A stretch of DNA of 64,000 nucleotides. It comes from Salinicola aestuarinus (GTDB lineage Bacteria; Pseudomonadota; Gammaproteobacteria; Pseudomonadales; Halomonadaceae). The stretch is from positions 109,653 through 173,652 of the forward strand of contig NZ_PZJP01000006.1 of the NCBI RefSeq assembly GCF_003206645.1. Direction: 5' to 3'. The position numbers and the translations under genes are program-made. Positions 8,913 through 16,834 of the stretch are shown piece by piece (positions within the stretch are counted from its first letter, which is position 1; each line of letters starts with the position of its first letter). A model generated the notes under the pieces. It did not search any database. It saw only the letters and a list, made by a program, of their open reading frames with translations, and was not told the DNA's origin.

Positions 8913-10982
8913 TCACAAGTCTTTGCAGAGGCGGAGCGCATCATAGATCGCCGCGTGCGTATTCCGCTGCGCCACACAGTCGCCCAGCCGGAAGAGAGCA
9001 AACTCGCCGCTCTCGGCCAGCGTCGGCTGCGCCGTCGCGGCGTAGAGCGCTTCCAGGTCGATCTGGCCCTGGTTACGCGAACGCGCCTTGAGCGCGTAGT
9101 AAAGCGACTCGTCCGGACGCACGCCGTTCTCGATCACGACCTGATCGACCACGCGCTCCTCCTGTTCGCCGGTGTACTCGTTTTCGAACACCGCCACGAG
9201 CTTCTCACCTTCGCGGTAGACCTTGTGCAGTCCCAGGTCGCCGGTCATCACCACCGACTTCTGGTAGAGGCTGCGATAATAGGTGGGAAAGGTCGTGCCG
9301 CCGATCGCCACGCCGGGTTTGGTGTCGTCGGTGACGATCTCCACCGTGGCACCCTTGCTGGCGAGATAGTCGGCGGCCGACATGCCGCTGAACTCGCACA
9401 TGGTGTCGTAGACCAGCACGTTGCCGGCGGGCTCGACCTTGCCCGAGAGGATGTCCCAGCTGCTGACGACCAGGCTTTCGTCAGGATTGTCCGAGTAGCC
9501 CCACTCCGGGACCTGTTCGAGAAACGGATGGCCGCCATTGGCGAGCACCACGACGTCCGGCTGCAGGTCACGGATGACGGCGTCATCGGCGCGAGTCTCG
9601 AGTTTGACGTCGACGCCGAGACGCGCGAGTTCCATTTCGTACCAACGGGTGATACCGGCAATCTGGTCGCGCTGCGGGGCCCTGGCCGCCAGCGTGATCT
9701 GGCCACCCAGCTGCGGCTCGGCCTCGAACAGCGTGACATCGTGGCCGCGCTCGGCAGCGACGCGTGCCGCTTCCATGCCGCCGGGGCCCCCGCCGACCAC
9801 CACGACCTTGCGCTTCGCGCCGGTGGTCTTCTCGATGATATGCGGCAGCCCCATATACTCCCGCGAGGTTGCCGCGTTCTGGATACACAGGACGTCGAGC
9901 CCCTGATACTGACGGTCGATGCAGTAGTTGGCGCCAACGCACTGGCGAATCTGATCGGTCTCGCCGGCCTTGATCTTGGCAATGATGTGCGGGTCCGCGA
10001 TATGCGCCCGAGTCATCCCCACCAGGTCGACGTAGCCTCCCTCCAGGACACGCTCGGCCTGGGTCGGATCCTTGATGTTCTGCGCATGAATCACCGGCAC
10101 CGAGACCACTTCCTTGACGCCCGCCGCCAGGTGCAGGAATGGCTCCGGCGGGTAGGACATGTTGGGGATGACGTTGGCCAGGGTGTCGTGGGTATCGCAG
10201 CCGGAGCCGACGACGCCGAAGAAGTCGACCATGCCGGTGGCGTCGTAGTACGCCGCGATCTGCTTCATGTCGTCCTGAGAGAGACCATCCGGGTGGAACT
10301 CGTCGCCGCAGATGCGCATGCCGACGCAGAAGTCATCGCCGACCTCGGCGCGGACCGCCTTGAGCACTTCCATGCCGAAGCGCATGCGATTCTCGAAGCT
10401 GCCGCCCCACTGGTCCGTCCGCTTGTTGACCCGCGGGCTCCAGAACTGGTCGATCAAGTGCTGATGAACGGCGGAGAGTTCGCAGCCATCGAGTCCGCCC
10501 TCCTTGACCCGCCGCGCGCCCTGGGCGAAGTCGCTGATCACGCGCCAGATCTCTTCTTCTTCGATGGTCTTGCAGGTGGCGCGGTGGACCGGCTCGCGCA
10601 CGCCGGAAGGAGACAGCAGTGTCGACCAGTTGTGGCCATCCCAGCGCGATCGTCGACCCATATGGGTGATCTGGATCATGATCTTGCCGCCGTGCTTGTG
10701 CACCGCGTCGGCGAGATTCTGGAAATAGGGAATGATGCGGTCGGTGGCGACGTTGACCGAGCTCCACCACTGCTGCGGACTATCGATGGAGACCGGCGAC
10801 GAGCCGCCGCAGATGCAGAGACCGCAGCCGCCCTTGGACTTCTCTTCGTAGTATTTGACGTAGCGATCCGTGGTCATGCCGCCGTCGGTGGCGTGAACCT
10901 CGGCGTGGGCGGTACTGACCACGCGGTTGCGGATGGTCAGTTTGCCGATCTGGATCGGCTTGAACAGGGCTTCATGAGCCAT
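8913..10982 (-). CDS. dgcA: Dimethylglycine demethylase catalytic subunit DgcA
   Basis: A protein of about 689 residues in the old-yellow-enzyme/2,4-dienoyl-CoA reductase family. An N-terminal FMN TIM barrel spans residues 1-340 (ITHMGRRSRWDG, DGCELSAVHQHLIDQFWSPR, DQWGGSFENRMRF). A Cys-containing linker follows, then a dinucleotide fold (VVVVGGGPGGMEAA near residue 395). It oxidatively demethylates N,N-dimethylglycine. The linker reads CVGANYC-x11-C: the position that is normally the second Cys of the [4Fe-4S] motif is Ala, leaving three Cys. ATG at 10982 has GAGGTG 5 nt upstream and is preferred over an ATG 9 bp earlier. Confidence 0.9.
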   Translation of the reverse strand: MAHEALFKPIQIGKLTIRNRVVSTAHAEVHATDGGMTTDRYVKYYEEKSKGGCGLCICGGSSPVSIDSPQQWWSSVNVATDRIIPYFQNLADAVHKHGGKIMIQITHMGRRSRWDGHNWSTLLSPSGVREPVHRATCKTIEEEEIWRVISDFAQGARRVKEGGLDGCELSAVHQHLIDQFWSPRVNKRTDQWGGSFENRMRFGMEVLKAVRAEVGDDFCVGMRICGDEFHPDGLSQDDMKQIAAYYDATGMVDFFGVVGSGCDTHDTLANVIPNMSYPPEPFLHLAAGVKEVVSVPVIHAQNIKDPTQAERVLEGGYVDLVGMTRAHIADPHIIAKIKAGETDQIRQCVGANYCIDRQYQGLDVLCIQNAATSREYMGLPHIIEKTTGAKRKVVVVGGGPGGMEAARVAAERGHDVTLFEAEPQLGGQITLAARAPQRDQIAGITRWYEMELARLGVDVKLETRADDAVIRDLQPDVVVLANGGHPFLEQVPEWGYSDNPDESLVVSSWDILSGKVEPAGNVLVYDTMCEFSGMSAADYLASKGATVEIVTDDTKPGVAIGGTTFPTYYRSLYQKSVVMTGDLGLHKVYREGEKLVAVFENEYTGEQEERVVDQVVIENGVRPDESLYYALKARSRNQGQIDLEALYAATAQPTLAESGEFALFRLGDCVAQRNTHAAIYDALRLCKDL

Positions 10983-11151
10983 GGGGATCACCTCGTTCGA
11001 GCCGCCGAACCGACCGGAGTGTCAGGAGGTCGGTAAAGCGGACTCGGCCAGCACGAATTCAGGGGTTTTTATGGGCGGCAATGCCGCGAGGGCATCACTT
11101 CGCTTTCGCACGCTTCGCTTTCGCGCGCGCCTCTCTCGGGCAGCGCGCCGG

Positions 11152-11682
11152 CTACTTCGGTGTGACGTCGAAGTAGCCGACCTCGCAGCCCGCTTCCGCG
11201 CCGCTCTGGGTCTGCTCGGCCTGCGTGCGGATACGGCTGCCGCGCGCTTCGAGAATCTGGTCCATCGCCCCGGCGAACCAGCCGGTGAACATGTACTCCT
11301 CGCGCTTGCCGGTCTCGCCGAGCTGATAGACGAAGCACGAGTGCTCGAGACGCACCCGGGCGGTACCCGCTTCGAGGTCGATCGCTTCGGTGATGAATAG
11401 CCCCCAGCCGCGCTGCGAGAGGCGCTTCATGTAGTGCTCGAAAACCGCCTCGCCCTCCAGACCGTGAAGCTCGGCCTCCTTCTCGCACCAGTGCCACGCC
11501 GACTTGTAGCCCGCGTCGTAAAGAATCCTGGCGTAGGCCTCGACGCCAAGCGCCTCCTCGATCGCCACATGGTTATTGATGAAGAAGTGGCGCGGCACGT
11601 AGAGCATCGGCAGCGCATCGGTGGTCCAGACACCGGTATCGCTATCGACGTTGATCGGCAGCTCGGGAGCCATCTGGGTCAT
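11152..11682 (-). CDS. DUF5943 (4-vinyl-reductase-like) protein of the dgc operon
   Basis: A 176-residue soluble protein (WTTDALPMLYVPRHFFIN at the start, EHSCFVYQLGETGKREEY and MFTGWFAGAMDQIL later). It resembles the conserved small gene that lies between the dipeptidase and dgcA in Pseudomonas betaine loci (PA5397 type, from memory). Its biochemical role is unknown; its constant position suggests assembly or co-regulation with DgcAB. ATG at 11682 has AGAGGT upstream. The frame remains open through a 7-bp tandem repeat upstream, but that stretch does not look like protein. Confidence 0.75.
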   Translation of the reverse strand: MTQMAPELPINVDSDTGVWTTDALPMLYVPRHFFINNHVAIEEALGVEAYARILYDAGYKSAWHWCEKEAELHGLEGEAVFEHYMKRLSQRGWGLFITEAIDLEAGTARVRLEHSCFVYQLGETGKREEYMFTGWFAGAMDQILEARGSRIRTQAEQTQSGAEAGCEVGYFDVTPK

Positions 11683-11710
11683 GTCGGTTACCTCTGAAGT
11701 TGTTCCTGGG

Positions 11711-11738
11711 CTTCGAGCTTCGAGCTTCGAGCTTCGAG
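11711..11738. repeat. 7-bp tandem repeat, four perfect copies
   Basis: CTTCGAG is repeated four times without interruption, ending 29 bp upstream of the DUF5943 start codon on the minus strand. With a 7-bp unit, copy-number change would alter leader length. A shorter 15-bp duplication (GCTTCGCTTTCGCAC type) lies at about 11097-11127 beyond the other end of the same gene. Confidence 0.8.
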
Positions 11739-11887
11739 CAAGATTGCGTACGCGACACTGCGGAGCCGTCATGAGCGAAGCGGGCGGTAGGCGCGAATTG
11801 GGGAGCCAGCGGAGTGAACGAGTTGGTTCATGAGCATGGCGACCCAATTCGCAACACCGCGCCCGCGAGCGTAATAGGCTCGGTGGC

Positions 11888-12865
11888 TTACTCGCCCCAG
11901 ACGTCGCGCAGCGTCCGCATCCAGTTCTCTCCCATGATCTTGCGCACCACCGGCTCGGCGAGGCCGTGATCCAGCAGTGCCTGGGTCAGGTTGGGAAACT
12001 CACCGATGGTCCGGATGCCCTTCGGATTGATGATCTCGCCAAAGCGAGTCAGACGACGCGCGTAGCCTTTGTCGTGGGTGAGCCACTCGAAGAAGGCCTC
12101 GTCATGGCCCTGGGTGAAATCCGTGCCGATGCCGATGGCATCCTCGCCGACGATGTTCATGATGTAGACGATCGCTTCGACGTAGTCTTCGATGGTGGCG
12201 TTGACGCCCGCCTTGAGGAACGGCGTGAACATGGTGACGCCGACGAAACCGCCGTGATCGGCGATGAACTTGAGCTCTTCGTCCGACTTGTTGCGCGGAT
12301 GTTCCTTCAGACCGGACGGCAGGCAATGGGAGTAGCAGACCGGCTTCTGGGACTCGAGGATGACCTCTTCGGAGGTCTTGGCGCCGACGTGGGAGAGGTC
12401 GCACATCATGCCGACCCGGTTCATCTCGGCGATCACTTCACGACCGTAGCCGGAGAGGCCGCCATCGCGCTCGTAGCAGCCGGTACCCACCAGATTCTGC
12501 GTGTTGTAACAGAGCTGGGTAATGCCCACGCCGAGCTTCTTGAAGATCTCGATGTAGCCCAGCTTGTCTTCGAAGGCGTAGGCGTTCTGGAATCCCAGAA
12601 TGATGCCGGTCTTGCCCTCTTCCTTGGCGCGGGTGATGTCGCGGGTGGTATGCACGGGACGCACCAGCTCGGCATTGTCGTGCATCAGCTTGTTGACGCT
12701 GACGATGTTGTCGACGGTCGCCTCGAAGTCCTCCCACACGGAGACCGTGCAGTTGGCGGCGGTGAGACCGCCCTTTCGCATGTCCTCGAACAGGGCGCGA
12801 TCCCACTTGGCGATGATCAGACCGTCGATGACGATGGCGTCGTCGTGTACGGATGTCGTCGACAT
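11888..12865 (-). CDS. M19 membrane-dipeptidase family protein of the dgc operon, altered metal site
   Basis: A 325-residue member of the renal-dipeptidase (M19) family. The second-metal histidines are present in DLSHVGAKT and YSHCLPSGLKEHPRN. The usual N-terminal His-x-Asp (DGHND) reads DGLIIAKW here, and the bridging Glu stretch reads LGFQNAY, with Gln in the Glu position. Two or three of the metal ligands therefore look replaced. The gene heads the dgc block, as PA5396 does in Pseudomonas, where a link to betaine/dimethylglycine metabolism is suspected. ATG at 12865 follows GAGGAGAAG. Classical dipeptidase activity is doubtful; the family call is firm. Confidence 0.82.
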   Translation of the reverse strand: MSTTSVHDDAIVIDGLIIAKWDRALFEDMRKGGLTAANCTVSVWEDFEATVDNIVSVNKLMHDNAELVRPVHTTRDITRAKEEGKTGIILGFQNAYAFEDKLGYIEIFKKLGVGITQLCYNTQNLVGTGCYERDGGLSGYGREVIAEMNRVGMMCDLSHVGAKTSEEVILESQKPVCYSHCLPSGLKEHPRNKSDEELKFIADHGGFVGVTMFTPFLKAGVNATIEDYVEAIVYIMNIVGEDAIGIGTDFTQGHDEAFFEWLTHDKGYARRLTRFGEIINPKGIRTIGEFPNLTQALLDHGLAEPVVRKIMGENWMRTLRDVWGE

Positions 12866-13153
12866 GCAAACTTCTCCTCGATGGCGCGCCCTTGGGCTGG
12901 CGTCGTGTTGTGAATCGGAGGGCCTGCGCCGCCGGCGTGTCTGAAAGCGACTGGCGTGACCGTTTCGGCAGCATATCCCTCCCTCCGTGGCGTACACGGA
13001 TCGAAAACGAAGCCGACTGTTCTTTTTGCGCCAGCGAAAATGGCGTCATTGCGACACGCAAGACACGCCGGGTCGCCAATTGACCCGGCACGTCAAGCGC
13101 GCTAAAACGTTCCATATATCGAACAGTCGCGAGAGACCCCAGTGGAGAAATGC

Positions 13154-13714
13154 GTGAATGGCCGCGCCTACTCGGCGCTCGGCGCACACCTCAAGACGCT
13201 GCGAGAAGCCCGCGGGCTGACACTGTCGCGGCTGGCCGCCGATGCAGGGCTGGCGAAGTCGAGCCTGTCGCGACTCGAACGCGGTGACGCCAATCCGACG
13301 CTGGATACGCTGTGGCGGCTGGCCCGTGAGCTCGACGTCACGTTCAGCGCCCTGACTGCCCCCATCGCGAAAACGACATCCGTCGACGCTCCCTTGCCCG
13401 CCGCGACCGACGATGTCGCACTCACGCTGGTCGAACGCGGCATGGGAGCACCGGCAGTGGACGTCTATCTCATGCACCTGATGCCGGGCGCGGTACGCGA
13501 TGCCGAGCCACATACCCCGGGCACGGAAGAGAGCGTCCAGCTGATCGCCGGCAGCGTCAGCGTCGGTTCGCAGAAGACCTCAGGCACGCTGGCCCCGGGC
13601 GAGCGTCTGACCTTCGATGCCGGGCAGGCTCACCGCTATGTCGCGTATGACGACGGCGCCACCCTGCTGGTCACGATCGTCTACCCGCACCGCCACGAGG
13701 AAGGTGACTCATGA
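13154..13714 (+). CDS. XRE-family regulator with C-terminal cupin domain
   Basis: An N-terminal helix-turn-helix (LKTLREARGLTLSRLAADAG, KSSLSRLERGDANPTLDTLW) spans residues 8-65. A small cupin domain follows at about residues 95-185 (HTPGTEESVQLIAGSVSVG, LAPGERLTFDAGQAHRY). This architecture usually senses a small ligand in the cupin. GTG at 13154 has GGAG with 6-nt spacing; GTG at 13142, in frame, is the alternative. The stop overlaps the azlC start by 4 bp, so it very likely controls the AzlCD exporter and responds to its substrate. It diverges from the dipeptidase gene. Confidence 0.85.
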   Translation: MNGRAYSALGAHLKTLREARGLTLSRLAADAGLAKSSLSRLERGDANPTLDTLWRLARELDVTFSALTAPIAKTTSVDAPLPAATDDVALTLVERGMGAPAVDVYLMHLMPGAVRDAEPHTPGTEESVQLIAGSVSVGSQKTSGTLAPGERLTFDAGQAHRYVAYDDGATLLVTIVYPHRHEEGDS

Positions 13715-14451
13715 CGTCATCAGGGTCGGATTCGGCGGCGCCCCATCGTCATCGTCACTCGGGCGTGCTGCGCGGCGTCCGCGAGGCGATACCGCTACTC
13801 GGTGGCTACCTTCCCGTCTCGATCTCCTTCGGGCTGATTGCCATCCAGTCGGGTTTCACGACCTGGGAGGCGGTCGCCATTTCCGCGTTTATCTATGCCG
13901 GCGCCTCGCAGTTTCTCTTCGTGGGCATGATCACCGCCGGCGCGCCGCTATGGCTGGTGGTGGCCATGACGCTGCTGATCAACGTCCGCCACGTGGTCTA
14001 CGGGCCCAACCTCGCGGGACTGCTGCCACGCAGCCGCCACTGGCCCTGGCTGATGCATGGGCTGACCGATCAAGTGTTTGCCCTGGCGCTGACCCGACTG
14101 CCGCAGCTTGAAGCGCGCACGCGCTTCAGCTGGTTCATCGGCGCCACGCTGCTGGCCTGGGCCGCCTGGATACTCGGCACGGCAATCGGCGCGACCGCGG
14201 GCGAGGCAGTGACCCGCCGCTGGCCACTGCTGGGTGAGATCATGCCGTTTGCCCTGCCTGCGCTGTTTTTCGCCATGGTGGTACCGCGCTTCACCGATCG
14301 ACGCTGGGCCTTTGCCCTCTCCTGCACCATGGCTGTCGCGCTGCTGTTGACCCTGGGTGGCTTGAGCAACGTTGCCATTCCGCTCGCTGCCGCCTGCGGC
14401 GCACTGTGCTTTTACAGCGTCAAGTTGACGTATCGGAGGGGGGGCTCATGA
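13711..14451 (+). CDS. azlC: AzlC-family amino-acid exporter, large subunit
   Basis: A 246-residue integral membrane protein of the AzlC family (GVREAIPLLGGYLPVSISFG, ISAFIYAGASQFLFVGMI, TLLINVRHVVYG), the large subunit of the branched-chain amino acid efflux pair AzlCD/YgaZH. About seven hydrophobic segments are visible. It overlaps the regulator upstream and azlD downstream by ATGA, giving a three-gene translationally coupled unit. The exported substrate is probably a branched-chain or related amino acid and cannot be read from the sequence. Confidence 0.88.
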   Translation: MTSSGSDSAAPHRHRHSGVLRGVREAIPLLGGYLPVSISFGLIAIQSGFTTWEAVAISAFIYAGASQFLFVGMITAGAPLWLVVAMTLLINVRHVVYGPNLAGLLPRSRHWPWLMHGLTDQVFALALTRLPQLEARTRFSWFIGATLLAWAAWILGTAIGATAGEAVTRRWPLLGEIMPFALPALFFAMVVPRFTDRRWAFALSCTMAVALLLTLGGLSNVAIPLAAACGALCFYSVKLTYRRGGS

Positions 14452-14789
14452 GTGCCACGCTGTGGGTTGCCGTCCTCGCCTGCGCCTTCGGCACGCTGCT
14501 GATGCGTGTAGTGCCTTTTCTCTGGATGCAGCGCCGTCTGAATAGCGAGTCGGGACTCAATGACCTGCCACAGTGGCTGGGCATTCTCGGGCCGTTGATG
14601 ATCGCCGCGGTACTGGGCGTCTCGCTGATGCCGGTGCATCCCAGCCCCGCCTCCTGGCTTGCCACGCTGCTGGGGCTGGTGGCCACGCTGCTGGTCTGGC
14701 GCCGTACGCGCTCGCTCGGCTTGCCGGTGGCCGCGGGGGTCGCGACCTTCGGCGCGGTGGTGGTCGGGGGACAGTGGCTGTTCGGCTAG
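14448..14789 (+). CDS. azlD: AzlD-family amino-acid exporter, small subunit
   Basis: A 113-residue membrane protein with about four hydrophobic segments, including LWVAVLACAFGTLLMRVVPF and GILGPLMIAAVLGVSLMP. This is the standard small partner of AzlC. ATG at 14448 overlaps the azlC stop (ATGA). The frame is open 14 codons further up, but that part lies inside azlC. It is the last gene of the regulator-azlC-azlD unit. Confidence 0.85.
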   Translation: MSATLWVAVLACAFGTLLMRVVPFLWMQRRLNSESGLNDLPQWLGILGPLMIAAVLGVSLMPVHPSPASWLATLLGLVATLLVWRRTRSLGLPVAAGVATFGAVVVGGQWLFG

Positions 14790-14861
14790 CGGCTGCTGGA
14801 GTGGACAGCCCCGGCCGCGAGCCCTCGGCGCTTGCGCGTGACCACCGGCAACACGGGACGC

Positions 14862-15515
14862 TCACTCGCCCCGCTGCCGATGCAGCAGAATATCGACGCG
14901 CCGGTTGGCAGCCCGCCCCGCTGCCGTGGCGTTGTCCGCCGTGGGCCGGGTGTCGCCGTAACCGATCGCGCGTAGCCGCGAGGTATCGATGCCCTGAGCG
15001 CCGAGGTAGCGCACCACCGCGATCGCCCGCGCCGCCGACAGATCCCAGTTGGAAGGAAACCGGCGCGTGGCGATCGGTACGCTGTCTGTGTGTCCCTCGA
15101 CCGAGATTTCACCGTCGAAGTGCTGGATATCCTCGGCGAGACCGGCGATCACGCGGCGCCCACCACCGGTCAGGGTGGCCTGCCCGCTCGGGAACAGCAG
15201 ATCGTCGTCGATACGCAGGGTAACCCCCTGCTCACCCGTCATCACACGGACGCCCGCCACGTCGAGCCCCGCCAGTCGCGGCTCGAGCCCCTCATTGAGC
15301 GGCTTGAGTCCGGCATCTCGTGGGGTCACCACGGTAGCCTCGGTGCTGCTGGCGGCCTGTGTGTCGGTCGTCTCGCCCCGTGGGATGAGCGACAGCAGCA
15401 GCACGAACAGGGTCAGCAGCAGCGTGAGCACGTCGAGATAGCTGGTCAGCCAGCCTTCGTCTTCTGCCGCGGCAGCAGGGGGCGTCAATAGGTGCTGCAT
15501 CTCTCGCTGGCGCAT
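14862..15515 (-). CDS. motB: MotB-like stator protein with OmpA-type peptidoglycan-binding domain
   Basis: A 217-residue protein with one N-terminal membrane segment (SYLDVLTLLLTLFVLLLSL). Its Asp at about residue 28 sits where MotB has its proton-binding Asp. A linker and an OmpA/MotB C-terminal domain follow (SVEGHTDSVPI, NWDLSAARAIAVVRYL, RLRAIGYGDTRP). With MotA it forms an ion-driven stator anchored to the cell wall. It starts 4 bp after the end of motA. It is not next to other flagellar genes, so it could be a secondary flagellar stator or a related proton-channel pair. Confidence 0.85.
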   Translation of the reverse strand: MRQREMQHLLTPPAAAAEDEGWLTSYLDVLTLLLTLFVLLLSLIPRGETTDTQAASSTEATVVTPRDAGLKPLNEGLEPRLAGLDVAGVRVMTGEQGVTLRIDDDLLFPSGQATLTGGGRRVIAGLAEDIQHFDGEISVEGHTDSVPIATRRFPSNWDLSAARAIAVVRYLGAQGIDTSRLRAIGYGDTRPTADNATAAGRAANRRVDILLHRQRGE

Positions 15516-15519
15516 GGCG

Positions 15520-16362
15520 TTACTCCTCGCTGGCCGAAGACGCAGACGCAGACGAAGCCGAAGTGCCGGCGGCAGGCCGCGGCTTGACGTTGCGATCGCG
15601 AATCTCGTCGCGATAGCTGGCGATGAAGGAGTTCAGCGTCTCTTCGATGAACGACGGCAGCCGACGCTTGCTCATCAGGGAGATCCCTTCCATCACCATG
15701 TTCATGGTGATCAGGCGCTCCTCGGTGCGCCGCTCGAGCTTCACCGCGATCGGCTTGAAGACCAGGTTGGCCAGCAGAATGCCGTAGAAGGTGGTCAGCA
15801 GCGCGACCGCCATTCGCGGCCCGATGATGTTCAGACTGCCCGCGTCGATGACCTCGAGCATGTTCACCAGCCCCACCAGCGTGCCGATCATGCCGAACGC
15901 CGGGGCGTACGTCGCCATGGTGCGGAAGATCTGTGCGTCCGCCTGTTCGCGCGCCTTGAGCCGCGTGATGCGCCACTGCAGCACATCGAAGATTTCGTCT
16001 TCCTTGGTATTGGCGATGAGCAGCTGAACGCCCGAGCGAAGAAACGGATTGCGCACGTATTCGAGTTCGTTCTCCACCGCCCTGACATCGCCCTTAGTCC
16101 AGAGCCGAGAGAGTGCCACCAGCTCGTCGATATCGTCGCGGACGTAAGTGTTCTCGCGCTGAAACACCACGCCGACCAGCCTTACCACCCGCACTACCTC
16201 CTTGAGTGGATAACTGATGAAGGTCGCCGCCAGCGTGCCGGTGACGACGAGAGCGAGCCCCGGCAGGTTGACGAAACTGTCCGGCGATTCGGCAGTGAAG
16301 AAGAGAACGCACACCAGAAGCAGCACGCTGGCGAAGATACCTATCAGCGTCGAGGGGTTCAT
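15520..16362 (-). CDS. motA: MotA-like stator protein
   Basis: A 280-residue MotA/TolQ/ExbB-superfamily protein, closest in feel to MotA/PomA. Two N-terminal hydrophobic segments (IGIFASVLLLVCVLFF, LALVVTGTLAATFISYPL), a cytoplasmic loop, and two more segments are visible (APAFGMIGTLVGLVNML, ALLTTFYGILLANLVFKP). The end is Ala/Ser-rich. ATG at 16362 has AAGGAG with good spacing; an upstream open extension lacks protein character. It is paired with motB downstream. Confidence 0.87.
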   Translation of the reverse strand: MNPSTLIGIFASVLLLVCVLFFTAESPDSFVNLPGLALVVTGTLAATFISYPLKEVVRVVRLVGVVFQRENTYVRDDIDELVALSRLWTKGDVRAVENELEYVRNPFLRSGVQLLIANTKEDEIFDVLQWRITRLKAREQADAQIFRTMATYAPAFGMIGTLVGLVNMLEVIDAGSLNIIGPRMAVALLTTFYGILLANLVFKPIAVKLERRTEERLITMNMVMEGISLMSKRRLPSFIEETLNSFIASYRDEIRDRNVKPRPAAGTSASSASASSASEE

Positions 16363-16526
16363 CGACGGCTCCTTGCGAAAGAGTGAGTGGCGCGAGCGTG
16401 AGGCAGCCCCTGGCTGGGGAGGCGGCCAGCCTCCCGGCGGCAGATCGGGTCGCTCGCGGCCGGAGATGCCTGTGCCCCGTCGCGGTGCGCGACAGACGCT
16501 TTGTACGTACCTCCGGCCTACGCGAA

Positions 16527-16553
16527 ACAACGGCCGACAGGTCGAAAAGTTGA
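16527..16553 (-). promoter_or_regulatory. Possible sigma-28 (FliA) promoter for motAB
   Basis: On the minus strand TCAACTTT, an 11-bp spacer and GCCGTTGT partly match the flagellar consensus TAAAGTTT-N11-GCCGATAA (5 of 8 in each half with exact spacing). It lies about 165 bp upstream of motA. The match is weak but correctly oriented. Confidence 0.3.
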
Positions 16554-16834
16554 GCGTGCTAACTATTATTAGGCGCGACTGATCAGCCCCCTGCCAGGAT
16601 TCATGGGGGCTGAAGCCGGATCGCGGTGGTTTGTCGCAGTGGGCAACGTGGGGGACGCCGATCGCCTAACGGAGGCAATATCGACCGATAGTGAGGAAGC
16701 ATCTGACGAATTGCTGTAAAGCGATCGAGAATGCGCGACGCGAGTCGGCACTCACGATACGAAGCCGCCCGCCGCCCGATCGCTCAACGAGAAGCGAGCG
16801 ATCGAACGACGGGCGACGATACGGCAGTGACCAG
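16554..16834. other. Intergenic, no gene seen
   Basis: Together with 16363-16526 this makes a 470-bp gap between motA and the end of the GbdR-type gene. I see no convincing reading frame. The palindromic GATCGCTCAACGAGAAGCGA and GATC stretch at about 16780-16803 could form a weak hairpin near the regulator's 3' end. Confidence 0.4.

Noticed and set aside
8808..11036. A 742-codon plus-strand open frame antisense to dgcA
   Set aside because: It mirrors the third-codon pattern of dgcA in GC-rich DNA, has no family resemblance, and dgcA itself is unmistakable.
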